Source: Nitrospirota bacterium (lineage in GTDB: Bacteria; Nitrospirota; Nitrospiria; SBBL01; JAADHI01). Taken from it: DNA of 64,000 bases. Each line of letters opens with the position of its first letter. Within the stretch, counting starts at the first letter, position 1. The stretch covers positions 62,001 through 126,000 of the forward strand of contig JAJDBW010000061.1 of assembly GCA_029261155.1 (NCBI GenBank), read 5' to 3'. The translations under genes were made by a program, and so were the position numbers. The notes under the pieces were generated by a model that was given only the letters and a program-made list of their open reading frames with translations, ran no database searches and was not told the origin of the DNA. This document shows positions 29,221 to 39,184 of this stretch, in pieces.

Positions 29221-31500
29221 TTAAGGGGCATAGGCCCATCGGCGGATCCGATCATAGGCGGAAGAAACGGCTTCTAGGGTAGCATGCTCAGGGAGATGGG
29301 CCCCATAACGCGCTTGCTGAAAGCAGTCAGTCAGGGTGCGGACTTCCTCTGCCGCAGCCTGAAATTGCCCGCTCAAGAGCGCCTCATATTCCCTTGGGGT
29401 AAAGGCCGAAGGCCGCCGACAGCCTTTCTTCTGGAAGACCCGTTCCATTTCTAAATAACAGAGGCAAACAAAGCGTTTTGGATCTTTTTCCCGCCATGCG
29501 CGAATTTGCCACCACCGGAATCGTGTATAAAAAAATCGCACGAAGACTTCATAAACCAGATAAACGATCAACAGAAACCCAAGTACCCTTAGAAAGTGTT
29601 CGAGGCCTTCATCCTTGAACCACTGCCAAAATCTCGAAGCAAGCGACTTTAAAAAAGCGACAACCTCACTTAAGAAAGTTTGCGTGCGCTGGAACCCGTC
29701 TGAGATCGACTGAAGTATCCCCGCCCACCAGGCGTTTCGGTTTGTCTCAATGGCGGTTTTAATCCGGTCGCCGATATACTTCGTCAGCGCCGTAAAACCC
29801 AGGGTATTGTGCTTGGGAAGCGGCAGGTCCGAACCCGGCGTGGGTTCGAAAGCGACCCAGCCATAGTTCGGGAAATAGGCCTCCACCCAGGCATGGGCAT
29901 CGAGGCGCCGCACCTCGTAATAACCGGTGATCGGACTGTAATCGTCTGCGACATAGCCGGTGACCAAGCGGGCCGGAATGCCGAGGGTGCGCAGGAGCAC
30001 CACCATCGCAGAGGCGAAATATTCGCAATGTCCCCGTTTTGTCTCGAAGAGAAAACGATCGAGGGTATTTTGATCCGGATCTTCCAAGACTGTATCGAGG
30101 GTGTATTGATAGTCCGCTTTCAAACGGACTTCAATCTGCTTGGCCTGCGCAAAGGGATCGGATATCCCCTCCGTCAGGGTCTCCCCAAGTTTTTTTATTT
30201 CTGACGAGAGAAGGTCCGGCAATTGAAGATAAGGCGCGGGGTCCGGCAAGGGCACTTTTCCGCCCGAAGGGTGGCCATCGACCAGCTGCATTTTCGAAAA
30301 CGCGGAATAGATCGTTCCCTTTCTTAAGGCCGCCGGCGAATACACACTGTCGTGCGCATCTATTTTGATTTGCTTTGCGGAAAACCAAAGTGTCTCCGGA
30401 CGATAGGCGGCGAAGAGCAGCGGCGGAAGCAAGGCTTTAATCCGGTAGGTTTGGCCCAGCTCAATGACCTTAAGGCTTGTTAGGTCCCAGGCGGTTCGAG
30501 TGAGATCAAAACGGTTTTCGTCGGGGAAAAGATCTTCTTTCTCTTTAAGCCCATCTTCCCAAACGCGTCCATCGAAAGTGGAAAAGACCTTTCCCCGCGC
30601 ATAAAAAGGAAAAGCCGACCGCACGGTAAATACGATGTCGTTGAGGAAACAAGATTCTCCTGGCTGATTAATATCGAACTTCCTTTGAAAACCGCCATAC
30701 TGACTTTCATCCAAGAAGTCCGGCTCAGGCTTTGGTCCATCATCGCTTTTCTTGTCATCCGGTACGGGAAATTCTCCAGAAGTGTTTTCATCATTTCCGG
30801 AACCATCGTCACTCTCTTTATTTTCCTCTTCATCCCAATCAGTATTGGAATAATACCAAGCCCCTCCGGAAGGAAAGGCCTCGATTCCAGCGGGGACCGG
30901 CTTCGGAACCAGGAAATAGAGGAGGATCGCAAGCGCGACAATAGAAAAAGTGACATTCCAGCCTTTGACTGGGAGATGTCCGCCTGCCAGCAATTTATCC
31001 CGATCGCCTCCTTGCGCGATCGATAGTTTTTGATCGACATGGTCTGTGAGCAAGACGAAGATGCCCGACAAGACATAACAAAAGATCTGGATTAAAAATC
31101 CGCTTTCTTCCGAGGCGCTGGCCGCGTAGATGAACAAAACCACGGACATCCCATAACTAAAATAAAGCTCCCTACGTGTCGAAAGCGTAAAACAGCGTGC
31201 CGCTTGTATCCAGACCAAGAATCCCACCAAGGCACGATCGAGAGAAATGGATCTGATTTCCATGATAAGCAGAAGCAGCCCAAGAAAGAGGAAGAGATTC
31301 GAGGTCACCGAAAGGGTCTTGCTCTTGCTCAGACGATACTGCCATCCGCCCATTAAGGCCAGGCCGAGAAAGGTGCTCCAAAAGATGAAGGACAGCACGC
31401 TTCTCAAAAAGCTTTGATCAAGCGTTACCACCGCAAAGGTGGCAAAAAGCAAAAGGAAGTAAGTGGCAATATAAACCGGTTTGTAGTGTATGGTTTTCAT
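29221..31500 (-). CDS. Transglutaminase-like membrane protein (TgpA family)
   Basis: Protein of 759 residues. The start at 31500 overlaps the DUF58 stop (TAATG), which is preferred over a longer frame. The N-terminus has about six membrane segments (DUF3488-type, to ~200). An acidic low-complexity loop follows (~220-260). The transglutaminase core has Cys492 in RGHCEYF, His536 in DAHAWVE and Glu552 in FEPTPG where Asp is usual. Another membrane helix lies near 655-675, and a DUF4129-like tail ends the protein. It forms an operon with the DUF58 and MoxR genes, a common trio of unknown exact function. Confidence 0.9.
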   Translation of the reverse strand: MKTIHYKPVYIATYFLLLFATFAVVTLDQSFLRSVLSFIFWSTFLGLALMGGWQYRLSKSKTLSVTSNLFLFLGLLLLIMEIRSISLDRALVGFLVWIQAARCFTLSTRRELYFSYGMSVVLFIYAASASEESGFLIQIFCYVLSGIFVLLTDHVDQKLSIAQGGDRDKLLAGGHLPVKGWNVTFSIVALAILLYFLVPKPVPAGIEAFPSGGAWYYSNTDWDEEENKESDDGSGNDENTSGEFPVPDDKKSDDGPKPEPDFLDESQYGGFQRKFDINQPGESCFLNDIVFTVRSAFPFYARGKVFSTFDGRVWEDGLKEKEDLFPDENRFDLTRTAWDLTSLKVIELGQTYRIKALLPPLLFAAYRPETLWFSAKQIKIDAHDSVYSPAALRKGTIYSAFSKMQLVDGHPSGGKVPLPDPAPYLQLPDLLSSEIKKLGETLTEGISDPFAQAKQIEVRLKADYQYTLDTVLEDPDQNTLDRFLFETKRGHCEYFASAMVVLLRTLGIPARLVTGYVADDYSPITGYYEVRRLDAHAWVEAYFPNYGWVAFEPTPGSDLPLPKHNTLGFTALTKYIGDRIKTAIETNRNAWWAGILQSISDGFQRTQTFLSEVVAFLKSLASRFWQWFKDEGLEHFLRVLGFLLIVYLVYEVFVRFFYTRFRWWQIRAWREKDPKRFVCLCYLEMERVFQKKGCRRPSAFTPREYEALLSGQFQAAAEEVRTLTDCFQQARYGAHLPEHATLEAVSSAYDRIRRWAYAP

Positions 31501-32732
31501 TAGATAAACTGTGCGCTCAAGTCCTGCCCTTTGCGAATCCAATGGGGAACGAAACCTTGGCTCAATAAGCGGTCGGCCAAGACCGTGGCATCCCGATTTT
31601 CATCCCATGAATGATTTAAGAATGAGGCCCGATCCAAAAAGATACCCATTGGCCGCACCTGCTTGGCTTGAAAGAGATCCAGGGCCTGAAAATAAGCGTC
31701 TTTATCGATTCGGTGTCCGGAGAAAAAAAGCAGAGCCGTGGTTCCGTCTTCGATCCGATTTGCGGCCTCTGTCATGGCCGCGGGATAGTCGAGATGGCCA
31801 TCCGATTGAAGCTCGGCCAAGGCTTCGAGGATCTCGGCAAAATGAGACAGGCCACTTGCGCTTGGAATATGGCTTATCTTTTGGCCGTAGGCAATAAGCT
31901 GTATGCGATGGCCTCGGGCCAAGGCGTATTTTGCAATAGATGCGGCGATTTTAATCGCATATTCGAAGGTGCTTTCCTTCTCCTTCCCGACATTGGCACC
32001 CCGATGGAGATCAAGAATAATGGTCATTTCCGTCGATCCGCGCGTTTCGAATTCCTTAGTAATCAATCGCCCATGCCGGGCCGTTGAGGGCCAGTGAATG
32101 TGTTTCAAACTGTCTCCCCGCCGATACTCCCGCGTGCCGAAAAAGACATCGCCGCCCCCGACCTTACTTAAGGCCTCGACACCACTGTGCCGAAGATGAG
32201 AAGCCGAAAGGATGGGGAGATTCGCGACCTCGAACACTTTCGGATAAACCAAGATCTCTGTTTCTTCATTTGGCATGTTTCGGTTTACCGTAAAAATCCC
32301 GAGCGGATAAGCCGATTGAACCCGCAGCGGCCCGACCCGAAAACGCCCGCGCTTCCAACATTCAACCTTCAAATCAAAACTGCGCTGGCTGCGACCGGGA
32401 AGATCGCCCACAAAGCTCAAGGCCTCCCGCGCTTCCGGCGCCGCAAAGGGCAGGGCATCGACCACCTCGACCATGTGGCGGCTTGTCCACCCCTTATTAT
32501 TTAGACGAATCCGAAGGTCCACCACGTCCCCTTCGAATGCGACCGATTGGACGGACCGTGATGCCTTCAATCCCCTCAGCGCATGCCGTGGAAGCAGATA
32601 AGCCAGCACCAAGGTCGCGCCTAGCAAAGCCCACATCATATAGAGCAGATTGATGCCACGATTCCATGCGGCCAAAAAGGTAAAAAGGATGAGGAGAACG
32701 AGGACGTTGCGTTTGCTAAGATGTTTCTTCAT
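31500..32732 (-). CDS. DUF58 domain protein (von Willebrand A-like)
   Basis: Protein of 410 residues. Two hydrophobic segments near the N-terminus are followed by the DUF58 block GTREYRRGDSLKHIHWPSTARHGRLITKEFE and a vWA-like C-terminal domain. The start at 32732 overlaps the moxR stop as TAATG; the longer frame to 32837 lies inside moxR. DUF58 proteins are usually partners of MoxR ATPases, which are thought to remodel them. Here the three genes moxR, DUF58 and transglutaminase are translationally coupled. Confidence 0.92.
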   Translation of the reverse strand: MKKHLSKRNVLVLLILFTFLAAWNRGINLLYMMWALLGATLVLAYLLPRHALRGLKASRSVQSVAFEGDVVDLRIRLNNKGWTSRHMVEVVDALPFAAPEAREALSFVGDLPGRSQRSFDLKVECWKRGRFRVGPLRVQSAYPLGIFTVNRNMPNEETEILVYPKVFEVANLPILSASHLRHSGVEALSKVGGGDVFFGTREYRRGDSLKHIHWPSTARHGRLITKEFETRGSTEMTIILDLHRGANVGKEKESTFEYAIKIAASIAKYALARGHRIQLIAYGQKISHIPSASGLSHFAEILEALAELQSDGHLDYPAAMTEAANRIEDGTTALLFFSGHRIDKDAYFQALDLFQAKQVRPMGIFLDRASFLNHSWDENRDATVLADRLLSQGFVPHWIRKGQDLSAQFI

Positions 32733-33673
32733 TAGGCAGCGACAGGTGCGGGAACGGTGTTGAGGATCTCTTCGACAAGCTTCTCCGCACTGTGCCCTTG
32801 AAGGCGGGATTGCGGTTTGACAATGAGACGATGGCAAAGCACGGGCGCCGCGACTTCCTTTACCAAATGTGGCTCCACAAAAGAAAGTCCGCGCAAGTAG
32901 GCCAGGGCCTGCGCCGCGCGCATCAGGGCCAAAGAGCCCCTTGGGCTCGCCCCCAGTTGGAGATGGGCATGTTCCCGGGTCGCGCCGACGAGGGCTGCGA
33001 TATAGTGTTTAATTGTCGGATCGATGTGCACAGTCACAATGGCGTCTTGCATGCCTTTAATCTCGTCCTGGGAGATGACTTTATCGAGGGCGGTGATGGG
33101 ATGAGTCTTCGCCTGCATTTCCATGATCGCCACTTCTTGCTCCGGTGAAGGATAGCCCATGCTAATTCGCATAAAAAAACGGTCGAGCTGGGCCTCCGGC
33201 AAAGGAAAGGTGCCCGCCAATTCGATGGGATTTTGCGTGGCGATGACCATAAAAATATCGGGCAAGCGATAGGTCTTGCCATCCACTGTGACTTGCCGTT
33301 CTTCCATGGCTTCGAGAAGGCTCGACTGCGTTCGAGGGGTCGTCCGGTTAATTTCGTCGGCCAGGAGAATGTGCGTGAAAACGGGCCCTGGCATAAATTC
33401 AAACTCCCCGGTTTTTTGATTGTAGATCGAGACCCCGGTCACATCGGAGGGCAGGAGATCGGGTGTAAACTGAATCCGCTTATAACGCAGGGCCAAAGAT
33501 TTGGCGATCGACCGCGCCAACATCGTCTTCCCTAAACCCGGCACGTCTTCAAGTAAGAGATGCCCTTTGGAAAGCAGCGTCACTGTCGCCAGCTCAATCA
33601 CATTTCGCTTGCCGACAATCACCTTTTCAATATTTTCGTAGAGCGTCGTGATCTGGCCGTTCAATTTTGACAT
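32732..33673 (-). CDS. MoxR-family AAA+ ATPase
   Basis: AAA+ chaperone-like ATPase, 313 residues. Walker A is VPGLGKT, Walker B is HILLADEINR, followed by sensor 1 ATQNP and EAQLDRFFM, all typical of MoxR. GGAG six bases before the ATG at 33673 supports the start over the longer frame to 33763. It is the first gene of the MoxR-DUF58-transglutaminase operon and probably acts on the DUF58 protein. Confidence 0.95.
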   Translation of the reverse strand: MSKLNGQITTLYENIEKVIVGKRNVIELATVTLLSKGHLLLEDVPGLGKTMLARSIAKSLALRYKRIQFTPDLLPSDVTGVSIYNQKTGEFEFMPGPVFTHILLADEINRTTPRTQSSLLEAMEERQVTVDGKTYRLPDIFMVIATQNPIELAGTFPLPEAQLDRFFMRISMGYPSPEQEVAIMEMQAKTHPITALDKVISQDEIKGMQDAIVTVHIDPTIKHYIAALVGATREHAHLQLGASPRGSLALMRAAQALAYLRGLSFVEPHLVKEVAAPVLCHRLIVKPQSRLQGHSAEKLVEEILNTVPAPVAA

Positions 33674-33802
33674 TTCCGGCTCCGAATACTTTGATAAGAC
33701 AATAAAAGGATAGCAGATTCTTTTCGAACGTCTACCCCAAACAAAGGGGAAGGCCGAGCGCAATAGGAGAGAAATGGACTGTCTAAGGGATTGAAGCGCG
33801 GT

Positions 33803-36343
33803 TTATTCCGCCCGCAGGACTGCGAGCGGCTTTTCACCTAAAACTTTATAGGTCGTCAAAAACCCGGTGAGCAGGGTCAGCACAATTGTGGCCAGCCCGC
33901 CCAGAGCGAGGGTGGCCCATTCCATTTGCCAAGGGATGTCGAGAAAAAAATGGACGATACCCCAAGACACGGCAATCGATAGGCCGCCGCCGACCAGCGC
34001 GGCCAGTGTGCCTAATGCGGCATATTCCACGGCCATCATGGCCATGAGGTCGGGTCGCGTCGCACCGAGGGTTTTAAAGAGCACCATTTCGTGAACACGT
34101 CTTGCGCGTGTGGCGGCGATGGCGCCGGCGACCACGATCAGGCCGACGGAGAGGCAAAGCAGGGCCATGAAATGCACGGTCCGGGAAATCTCCCGGAGAA
34201 TTTTGGAGATGGTTTCCAGGACCTCGCGAATCGGGATGACGGTGATATTTGGAAATTCGCCGATCACCGCATTTTGGAGCGGGAGATCCACCGAGCGATC
34301 GGCACTCACTGTGGCCACATAGGTTTCGGGTGCGCCGGCCAAGGCCGCCGGAGGAAAGATAAAATAAAAGTTCACCGCCATGCTGCCCCAATCAACCTCG
34401 CGGATGCTGCCGATCTTGCCTTTCACCATCACCCCTTGAATGTCGAATTCCACTTCGGAACCCAGTCCAATCCCCAGATGTCGCGCCGCCTCCTCTTCCA
34501 CGGAAATCAGCCCCTCAGCGGATGCCTCGCCCCACCACGCGCCTTTTTTGACGATGTTGTACTCCGGCAAGTTTTCTTGATAGGTCAAAACATATTCCCG
34601 TGTGAAATACCAACGGTCTTGCCGGTCATCCAAGTCCATCTCGCTGACCTTCTTGCCGTCGATGGCCCGGAGACGCGAACGGATTAAGGGTGTTAATTCG
34701 GGCGGCCCATTCAAGTTTTGTTTCGACAGGACCGTTTTGAGGGCTTCGCGCTGATCGCTTTGGATGTCGATTAAAAATAGACCCGGCGCCTTGGCGGGAA
34801 TATTCTGTTCAAGCTGGGACAATAGACGACGCTCGACTTGCGCCAGGGTCAGGAGAATCATCACTCCGACGCCAAGCGAAAGGAAGATCGTAGTGACCTG
34901 CCGGCCCGGCCGAAAGAGGTTGCCCAAACCGTAGCGAAAGACCAAACGCTTCGGCGGCCGCATTTTTTTGAGCAGGCGAAGCATCACTTTGCCGAAGAGC
35001 ATGAGCAAGGCAATCGAAACCCCAAGAGCAGCGAGCAGCGACGCGCCAAGCCGCCAAGAACCGGCTTGCCAAACCGCAAGCACGATCCAGCCCAGGCCCA
35101 TAACGGCAGCAAGCAACACGGGTTTACGCCAATTCCGTCCAATCAGCCCGATCAGCGCGATCAGCGCATTCGGTCCAACTTCGACGCTGTGCCGGAAGAC
35201 CCGCGCAGGAGATATTTCGCCGACAACGCGCAGGGGCCAAAGGGAAAAAAGAAAGGTCGTCAAGAGACCCATGGCCATGCCTTGAATCATGGGTAAATAG
35301 GTCATCTGAAAAGCAAAACCCGGCGGAAGAAAACCGGCAAGCAGGTTCTCCAAGGCAAAAAAAATGCCCATGCCCAATCCGATGCCGATCAAGCTGCCAA
35401 GACCGCCCAAGGCAAGAGCGAGAAGGAGATAGATCAAAAGAATACTTTGGGCATTGCCTCCCAAGGATTTCAAGATGGCAATGGTTTCGATACGCTCACT
35501 TAAATAGGCATTGATGTTACCCGCCACACCGATACCGCCGATCATCAGGGTAATCAATCCGACGAGGCCAAGATAGGTGCTGAAGTTTCCCAAAAACCGG
35601 GCCAGGCGCGGACGGACTTCGCGATAGGTTTTAATTTCCGCCTGTTCTTCAGAGAGCGTTCCCTCCAAAGAGGTCTTGAGTTTCTCCGGCGGCCAGGCGG
35701 ACATGCCTTTAACTAAAATTTTTCGGCGGATCCGGCTCCCCGTTTGAACCAGGTCGGCAATCTTCAAACCCTCTTGCGAAAGAAGGACGCGCGGCCCCAG
35801 ACTGAAAGGACCGGCCACGCGATCCGGCTCCCGCCTAATCACGCCCCGGATATTAAAACGGCCTTCCCCGATTGACACCTGATCGCCCACTTTGAGTTGA
35901 AGTCGAATGAGCAGGCCTTCTTGGACCCAGACCGAATGGGCATCGGCAAAGGGGTCGTCCGCGCTCGGGTCGGTGTCGAGACGGCCATAATAGGGATAGT
36001 CGGGTTCGACCGCCTTGAGTTCAACCAATTGCGTTCTTCCGTTTTCTTCATTGGCCGCCATGCCGACCAGTTCGCTCACGCGCATGAAGGCCACACCCAC
36101 TTTTTCGAGCTCGGCGAGGACCTTTTCACCCTCATCGCTAAGGAGTCGGCTGAGACGAATCTCGACATCGCCCGCCAGCAGGTTCCGGGCCTCGTGTTCG
36201 GTCATGGCTTCGAAGTTGGCGGCGATATTCCCGACACCGACGATGGCCCCGACGCCAATGGCGATGGAGGCGAGGAAAAAGACAAAGCGCTTGGCCGTCC
36301 CGCGCATCTCCCGTCGAACCATTTTAAGGACAAAGAAAGACAA
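33803..36343 (-). CDS. ABC transporter permease, FtsX/YbbP family
   Basis: Large permease of 846 residues, the size of YbbP. It has one N-terminal helix, a soluble periplasmic domain, then FtsX-type helix groups near 260-380 and 700-840, with extra helices between. The start appears to be a TTG at 36343 with GAAGG six bases before it; the next ATG is 21 bases inside. The start follows the stop of the ATPase gene by a few bases at most. YbbAP-type exporters are proposed to extract lipophilic molecules from the inner membrane; the substrate here is unknown. Confidence 0.9.
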   Translation of the reverse strand: MSFFVLKMVRREMRGTAKRFVFFLASIAIGVGAIVGVGNIAANFEAMTEHEARNLLAGDVEIRLSRLLSDEGEKVLAELEKVGVAFMRVSELVGMAANEENGRTQLVELKAVEPDYPYYGRLDTDPSADDPFADAHSVWVQEGLLIRLQLKVGDQVSIGEGRFNIRGVIRREPDRVAGPFSLGPRVLLSQEGLKIADLVQTGSRIRRKILVKGMSAWPPEKLKTSLEGTLSEEQAEIKTYREVRPRLARFLGNFSTYLGLVGLITLMIGGIGVAGNINAYLSERIETIAILKSLGGNAQSILLIYLLLALALGGLGSLIGIGLGMGIFFALENLLAGFLPPGFAFQMTYLPMIQGMAMGLLTTFLFSLWPLRVVGEISPARVFRHSVEVGPNALIALIGLIGRNWRKPVLLAAVMGLGWIVLAVWQAGSWRLGASLLAALGVSIALLMLFGKVMLRLLKKMRPPKRLVFRYGLGNLFRPGRQVTTIFLSLGVGVMILLTLAQVERRLLSQLEQNIPAKAPGLFLIDIQSDQREALKTVLSKQNLNGPPELTPLIRSRLRAIDGKKVSEMDLDDRQDRWYFTREYVLTYQENLPEYNIVKKGAWWGEASAEGLISVEEEAARHLGIGLGSEVEFDIQGVMVKGKIGSIREVDWGSMAVNFYFIFPPAALAGAPETYVATVSADRSVDLPLQNAVIGEFPNITVIPIREVLETISKILREISRTVHFMALLCLSVGLIVVAGAIAATRARRVHEMVLFKTLGATRPDLMAMMAVEYAALGTLAALVGGGLSIAVSWGIVHFFLDIPWQMEWATLALGGLATIVLTLLTGFLTTYKVLGEKPLAVLRAE

Positions 36344-36344
36344 C

Positions 36345-37019
36345 TCAGGCCTTCAAGCGATCGTCGACGATTTTCCCGTCGCGCAGGGTGATGACCCGAT
36401 CGGCCTGGGCCGCAAGCACTGGATCGTGGGTAACGAGGACCAAGGTACTACCTTGGTCGCGATGCAAACGAAAGAGCAGGTCCATGACGCGTTTTCCGTT
36501 TTCGGAATCCAGGTTGCCGGTCGGCTCGTCGGCCAATAAGAGCGCCGGCGCACCGGCATAGGCCCGCGCCACGGCGATGCGTTGTTGCTCCCCGCCTGAT
36601 AGCTGCACCGGATAATGGTGGGCCCGTTCGGAAAGGCCAACCGCATCCAGAAGTTTCAATGCCTCAACGCTGGGATTCGCCTCCCCTTGAAGTTCAAGTG
36701 GCACTTGAACGTTTTCCAAGGCGGTTAAAGTCGGGATCAAATGGAAGGACTGAAACACCATGCCGATCTTCTCGCGCCGAAGGACGGCGAGCTGATCCTC
36801 GCTCAGCTCGTCAAGGGCGATGCCGTCGAGACGGATCGATCCCCCACTGGGCCGATCCAATCCGGCAATCAAACCTAAGAGGGTCGACTTGCCGCTCCCC
36901 GAAGGTCCCACAATGGCTAAAAGCTGCTTATCGGGAATCACCAAATCGATCCCGGAAAGAATACGCACCGCGTGTCCGGCGCTGGACAGCGACATACTTA
37001 AATTGTTCATTTCAATCAT
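36345..37019 (-). CDS. ABC transporter ATPase, YbbA/LolD family
   Basis: ATPase of 224 residues. It has Walker A GPSGSGKS (38-45), Q-loop VFQSFHLIPTLTALENV, signature LSGGEQQR, Walker B LLLADEPTGNLDS and switch His VTHDP. The NLDS extension after Walker B is typical of the MacB/LolD/YbbA group. It is coupled to the following FtsX-type permease. A TesA-like esterase lies divergently nearby, as tesA does to ybbAP in E. coli. Confidence 0.93.
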   Translation of the reverse strand: MIEMNNLSMSLSSAGHAVRILSGIDLVIPDKQLLAIVGPSGSGKSTLLGLIAGLDRPSGGSIRLDGIALDELSEDQLAVLRREKIGMVFQSFHLIPTLTALENVQVPLELQGEANPSVEALKLLDAVGLSERAHHYPVQLSGGEQQRIAVARAYAGAPALLLADEPTGNLDSENGKRVMDLLFRLHRDQGSTLVLVTHDPVLAAQADRVITLRDGKIVDDRLKA

Positions 37020-37155
37020 CAGCGCTTCCCAAAATCAAAAAAATGAGACACCTAAACCAAGACAACGCACAGCGCGAAAGCCTTAGAAACCTAGGGAGTA
37101 GATTAACAGCATACTTGTCTTTGGCTTGAGACTTAGGATACCAGGGAAGGCAGGC

Positions 37156-38319
37156 TTAGACACGCTTAAACTGTTTGCTGAGTGAAAGCCCTTGGCCTTG
37201 GTAGGAAGAGCCGATGCCGCTCCCGTAAATCTTTTCCGGGCGCCCCCAAAGCTGTTCGTAGATGAGGCGGCCGACCACTTGACCATCTTCCAGCAGAAAA
37301 GGCACTTCGTGAGAGCGAATTTCCAGCACAGCATGGGTCCCTTTGATATCGTTATTCCCGTAGCCGAAACCCGGATCGAAAAATCCGGCATAATGGATGC
37401 GGAATTCTCCCACGGAAGGATCGTAGGCCACCATCTCCGCTGCATAATCTGTCGGAATCCGAAGCTTCTCCTTCGAGAGCAGGATGTAAAAATCGTCCGG
37501 ATTTAAGACGATGGATTTTGTCTTGGGTGCTTGAATCGGCTCCCAAAATTCGAGGGGATCATAATGATCAATAAGACTCAGGTCGATCAAGGGCGAATGA
37601 CGTTTAGCGCGATAACCCACAACCTGCGAGCCTTGGCTCCCTTCAAGATCGATAGAAATACGAAGGCCTTCGGAAATATAGGCATCTTTGGCTTGATCGT
37701 CTTTCAGATACACCAGGGTTTCTTTCTTATCGAGTTTGTTGAGCTGGATATCAGAGGGCGGGTGATCGATGCCACGAATAAACCGAAGCTGGTTTAACTT
37801 TGTGCCTTGGCCTACGACCACACTGAAGGTCCGGGGCACAATTTCGACATAGAGTCCCCCTTTGTAACCGGCTTCGATGCGCTCGAATTCAGTCCCGTAA
37901 TCCGTCAGCAGGCGGGTGAAGATGTCCAGGCGGCCGGTGGTGCTCTTCGGATTGGCTCGGCCTGAGATTTCGGGTGGAAGTCGGAGGGATTCCATAAGCG
38001 GCACGATGTACACGCAGCCCCGTTCAAGTACGGCGGGACGCGAGAGATCGATCTCGTGCATCCGGAGGTCTTCTATTTTCCGGGTGACCGAGGCTTGCTT
38101 GCCGGGTAGAAAGCTGGCCCGCACCCGGTAGGCTACAGAGCCGAGTCGCAAATCGCAGCTCGCGGGTTGAATCTGGCCCTCCTCGATCTCCTCGGAGGCA
38201 AATAAATAGCCCGCAGTTATGAGTTCCTTGATTTTTTGTACGGGAAGCACCCCTTTGTGGTGGAACGCGGTGAGATCTCTTTCGAGTTCCGGAAACAAGC
38301 TTGCCGTTTTGCCATCCAT
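37156..38319 (-). CDS. 2'-deoxycytidine 5'-triphosphate deaminase, double-length form
   Basis: Nucleotide-metabolism enzyme that deaminates dCTP to dUTP, 387 residues, about twice a normal Dcd. Two tandem dUTPase-like beta barrels are visible. The first carries SCDLRLGS and the substrate motif SGRANPKSTTGRLDIFTRLLTDYG. The second carries AGFFDPGFGY, a typical C-terminal half motif. This two-domain form is known from various Gram-negative bacteria. AAGGA lies six bases before the ATG. It stands alone between ybbA and the divergent esterase gene. Confidence 0.88.
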   Translation of the reverse strand: MDGKTASLFPELERDLTAFHHKGVLPVQKIKELITAGYLFASEEIEEGQIQPASCDLRLGSVAYRVRASFLPGKQASVTRKIEDLRMHEIDLSRPAVLERGCVYIVPLMESLRLPPEISGRANPKSTTGRLDIFTRLLTDYGTEFERIEAGYKGGLYVEIVPRTFSVVVGQGTKLNQLRFIRGIDHPPSDIQLNKLDKKETLVYLKDDQAKDAYISEGLRISIDLEGSQGSQVVGYRAKRHSPLIDLSLIDHYDPLEFWEPIQAPKTKSIVLNPDDFYILLSKEKLRIPTDYAAEMVAYDPSVGEFRIHYAGFFDPGFGYGNNDIKGTHAVLEIRSHEVPFLLEDGQVVGRLIYEQLWGRPEKIYGSGIGSSYQGQGLSLSKQFKRV

Positions 38320-38489
38320 AGTCAGTCCTTATCGCCATGCTGAGGGTCGAATTTTCGATGCACTAGGCTCGATATTAAAGGAAAGCGCCCTTCTTGGCAA
38401 GCGTACAATCCATTGAAGTCCGGAGGTTCATGCGATACACTAGTAAAAATTTCCCTTCCCCTATATTTTCACGGTCTATCGGGTATTGC

Positions 38490-39158
38490 ATGGTCTTAAG
38501 GTTCACACGTCTCCGTCTGGTTCTCGGCAGTCTCTTTATCTTATCTGCCATCTATTTTCTAACGTCCCAGAACACCGCCCTACCGGGGGAAGAAGGGGTG
38601 ATTGTCGCCTTTGGCGACAGCCTTACAGCGGGCTACGGGATCTCCTCCGATGAGGCCTACCCCGCCCTCTTGGCTAAAAAACTGAATGCCGCGGGTTACC
38701 GTTACCGGGTTATTAATGCGGGTGTCAGTGGAGAAACCACAGCAGGCGGACTCCGACGGCTCGATTGGATTTTGAAAAATCGCCCCGACATCGTCATTTT
38801 AGAATTGGGCGCAAATGACGGCTTGCGCGGGCTAGATTTAGGGGAAATGAAAAAAAACCTAGCCAAGATGATTTCGCGCTTTCAAGAAGAAGGCGTCCGG
38901 GTGGTCCTTGCGGGGATGAAGATTCCACCAAACTACGGCAAGGCCTATACACAGGAATTCGAAAATACCTATGTCGAACTCGCCGAAAAATACGGCATCG
39001 CTTTGATTCCCTTTTTTCTAGAGGGCGTGGCAAGCAAGCCCTTTCTCAATCAGCGCGACGGCCTTCATCCCACGGCAAAGGGTTATCAGATTATCCTCGA
39101 TCACATCTGGCCAGTTATAGAAGAAGTTGTTCAATCGGAACCGGTCGGCATAAAATAA
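38490..39158 (+). CDS. SGNH arylesterase / TesA-like lysophospholipase
   Basis: Periplasmic GDSL hydrolase, 222 residues from this start. Block I is FGDSLTAGYG with Ser44, block III GAND with Asn109, and block V DGLHPT with Asp190 and His193. Starting at the ATG at 38490 gives a clear signal peptide (MVLRFTRLRL plus a hydrophobic core). An alternative ATG at 38430 is preceded by GGAGG at only three bases. The family hydrolyses acyl esters and thioesters. It lies near ybbAP, as tesA does in enterobacteria, with the dCTP deaminase gene inserted between. Confidence 0.87.
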   Translation: MVLRFTRLRLVLGSLFILSAIYFLTSQNTALPGEEGVIVAFGDSLTAGYGISSDEAYPALLAKKLNAAGYRYRVINAGVSGETTAGGLRRLDWILKNRPDIVILELGANDGLRGLDLGEMKKNLAKMISRFQEEGVRVVLAGMKIPPNYGKAYTQEFENTYVELAEKYGIALIPFFLEGVASKPFLNQRDGLHPTAKGYQIILDHIWPVIEEVVQSEPVGIK

Positions 39159-39184
39159 CGGTTGCTGAGGCCACATTTCCGCGG

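Noticed and set aside
34091-34687. 198-codon frame antisense to the ybbP-like gene
   Set aside because: Entirely within a clear permease gene, with composition that mirrors the coding strand and no ribosome-binding site.
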